Assembly (NCBI GenBank): GCA_029260675.1
Contig: JAJDCV010000208.1
Coordinates: forward strand, 1-6,061
Length of the DNA: 6,061 nt
From: Phycisphaeraceae bacterium
GTDB lineage: Bacteria; Planctomycetota; Phycisphaerae; Phycisphaerales; Phycisphaeraceae
Reading direction: 5' to 3'
The notes under the pieces: generated by a model
What the model was told of the DNA's origin: nothing
The model's database searches: none
Seen by the model: the letters and a program-made list of their open reading frames with translations, nothing else
Shown here: positions 5,482 through 6,061 of the stretch, piece by piece
Layout of the letters: every line of letters starts with the position of its first letter
How positions within the stretch are numbered: position 1 is the stretch's first letter
Made by a program: the position numbers and the translations under genes

Positions 5482-6061
5482 ATGTCCAACCGGGAACCCA
5501 CCCCAACAACCAACCACAAAGCACTCGAAGAATTTGTCGTCAACAACGACGAGCTGCTCCAACTCGAAGAACGCATCGGCCGATTCAACATCTTCGACGC
5601 CCTGGGCATCGTCAACACCGAGATACGCCACTCCAACTTCCTCGCCTGGCTCCTGGACCCCAACGAGTCCCACGGCCAGGGCCCGCTGTTCCTCAAAGCC
5701 GTCCTCATGGACCTGCTGCGCCAGAGCCCGCCCGAACTGCGCCCCCTCAGCCCCGTCCAGCTAGACGGCGCTGAGCTGCGAGGCGTGGACATCCGCCGAG
5801 AGTGGCGCAACATCGACATCCTTATTACCTGTAAAGACCCCAGATTCGTCATCGCCATCGAGAACAAGGTCGGCTCCAAAGAACACAGCAAACAACTCGA
5901 ACGCTACCGCGAGACCGTATCCAAAGAGTTCGGCAGCACCCCGGGCCAATTCGTTTTCCTCACCCGCGACGGCGACGAACCCTCCGACGAGGACTGGACC
6001 GTCTACACCTACGAAGACATCCACAACGTGTTGGTACGCGTCCGCAACGCCAACGCCGCCA
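5482..6061 (+). CDS. PD-(D/E)XK nuclease superfamily protein, 3' end missing
   Basis: An open frame of 193 codons runs off the right edge, so the C-terminus is not seen. The fold is that of PD-(D/E)XK nucleases, most like the PDDEXK_4 group. An N-terminal acidic helix with F-N-I-F-D-A-L-G-I (35-43) leads into E-I-R-H-S-N-F-L-A-W-L-L-D-P (47-60), with Glu47 as the likely helix glutamate. Then come N-I-D-I-L-I with Asp112 and the paired strand I-A-I-E-N-K with Glu127 and Lys129, followed by Q138 and Y142 in the next helix (Q-L-E-R-Y). The full metal-binding set is therefore present and DNA or RNA cleavage is plausible; the substrate is unknown. Proteins of this group are mostly uncharacterised and some are found near defence genes. 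The start is the first ATG in frame with conserved sequence; it lacks a ribosome site but follows a good promoter. Codon use resembles its neighbours. Confidence 0.85.
   Translation, partial: MSNREPTPTTNHKALEEFVVNNDELLQLEERIGRFNIFDALGIVNTEIRHSNFLAWLLDPNESHGQGPLFLKAVLMDLLRQSPPELRPLSPVQLDGAELRGVDIRREWRNIDILITCKDPRFVIAIENKVGSKEHSKQLERYRETVSKEFGSTPGQFVFLTRDGDEPSDEDWTVYTYEDIHNVLVRVRNANAA

Overview
The window is GC-rich chromosomal DNA with C/G-ending codons. It carries five complete protein genes, all on the minus strand, and one plus-strand gene cut off by the right edge. The mix of a bactofilin, an Amt transporter with a signal peptide and partner PII protein, a GufA-type ZIP transporter and a bleomycin-hydrolase-type PepC fits a GC-rich Gram-negative bacterium. 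The style resembles Planctomycetota (Phycisphaera-like), but that is an inference from gene content and composition, not a marker-gene result.

Layout. Positions 1-84 are pure G/C homopolymer blocks that grade into a degenerate 11-bp tandem repeat (to 143); this end may be a damaged contig edge. A bactofilin gene (230-649, minus) follows. The next 430 bp (650-1080) hold no supported gene but contain a perfect AT-rich 9-1-9 palindrome (935-953). A ZIP metal transporter (1081-1914, minus) comes next, probably with its own promoter. Then comes the ammonium module: amtB (2293-3732) followed downstream by a GlnB/GlnK-type PII gene (1992-2333), overlapping by 41 bp. The gap in front of amtB (3733-3946) holds a sigma-54-like promoter and, about 140 bp upstream of the predicted start, a 17-bp dyad shaped like an NtrC site. 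A likely terminator for the upstream gene lies between these two sites. pepC (3947-5323, minus, GTG start) is next. The 158-bp divergent gap 5324-5481 carries a pepC promoter candidate, a strong plus-oriented hairpin terminator, and a good sigma-70-type promoter for a PD-(D/E)XK nuclease-fold gene (5482 to the window end, plus).

How they work together. AmtB imports ammonium and its PII partner senses nitrogen and energy state and gates it, so amtB-PII is one functional unit. Its upstream DNA looks nitrogen-regulated, although this PII lacks the classic uridylylated tyrosine. The ZIP transporter, peptidase, bactofilin and nuclease appear to be separate transcription units with no obvious shared pathway. 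Two genes (ZIP and nuclease) lack a Shine-Dalgarno sequence and have promoter-like hexamers almost touching the start codon, suggesting leaderless mRNAs. No RNA genes, CRISPR arrays, insertion sequences or att sites were recognised. I see no convincing new multi-gene system; the best leads are the nuclease gene running off the right edge, the nitrogen-control architecture and the 11-bp repeat at the left edge.
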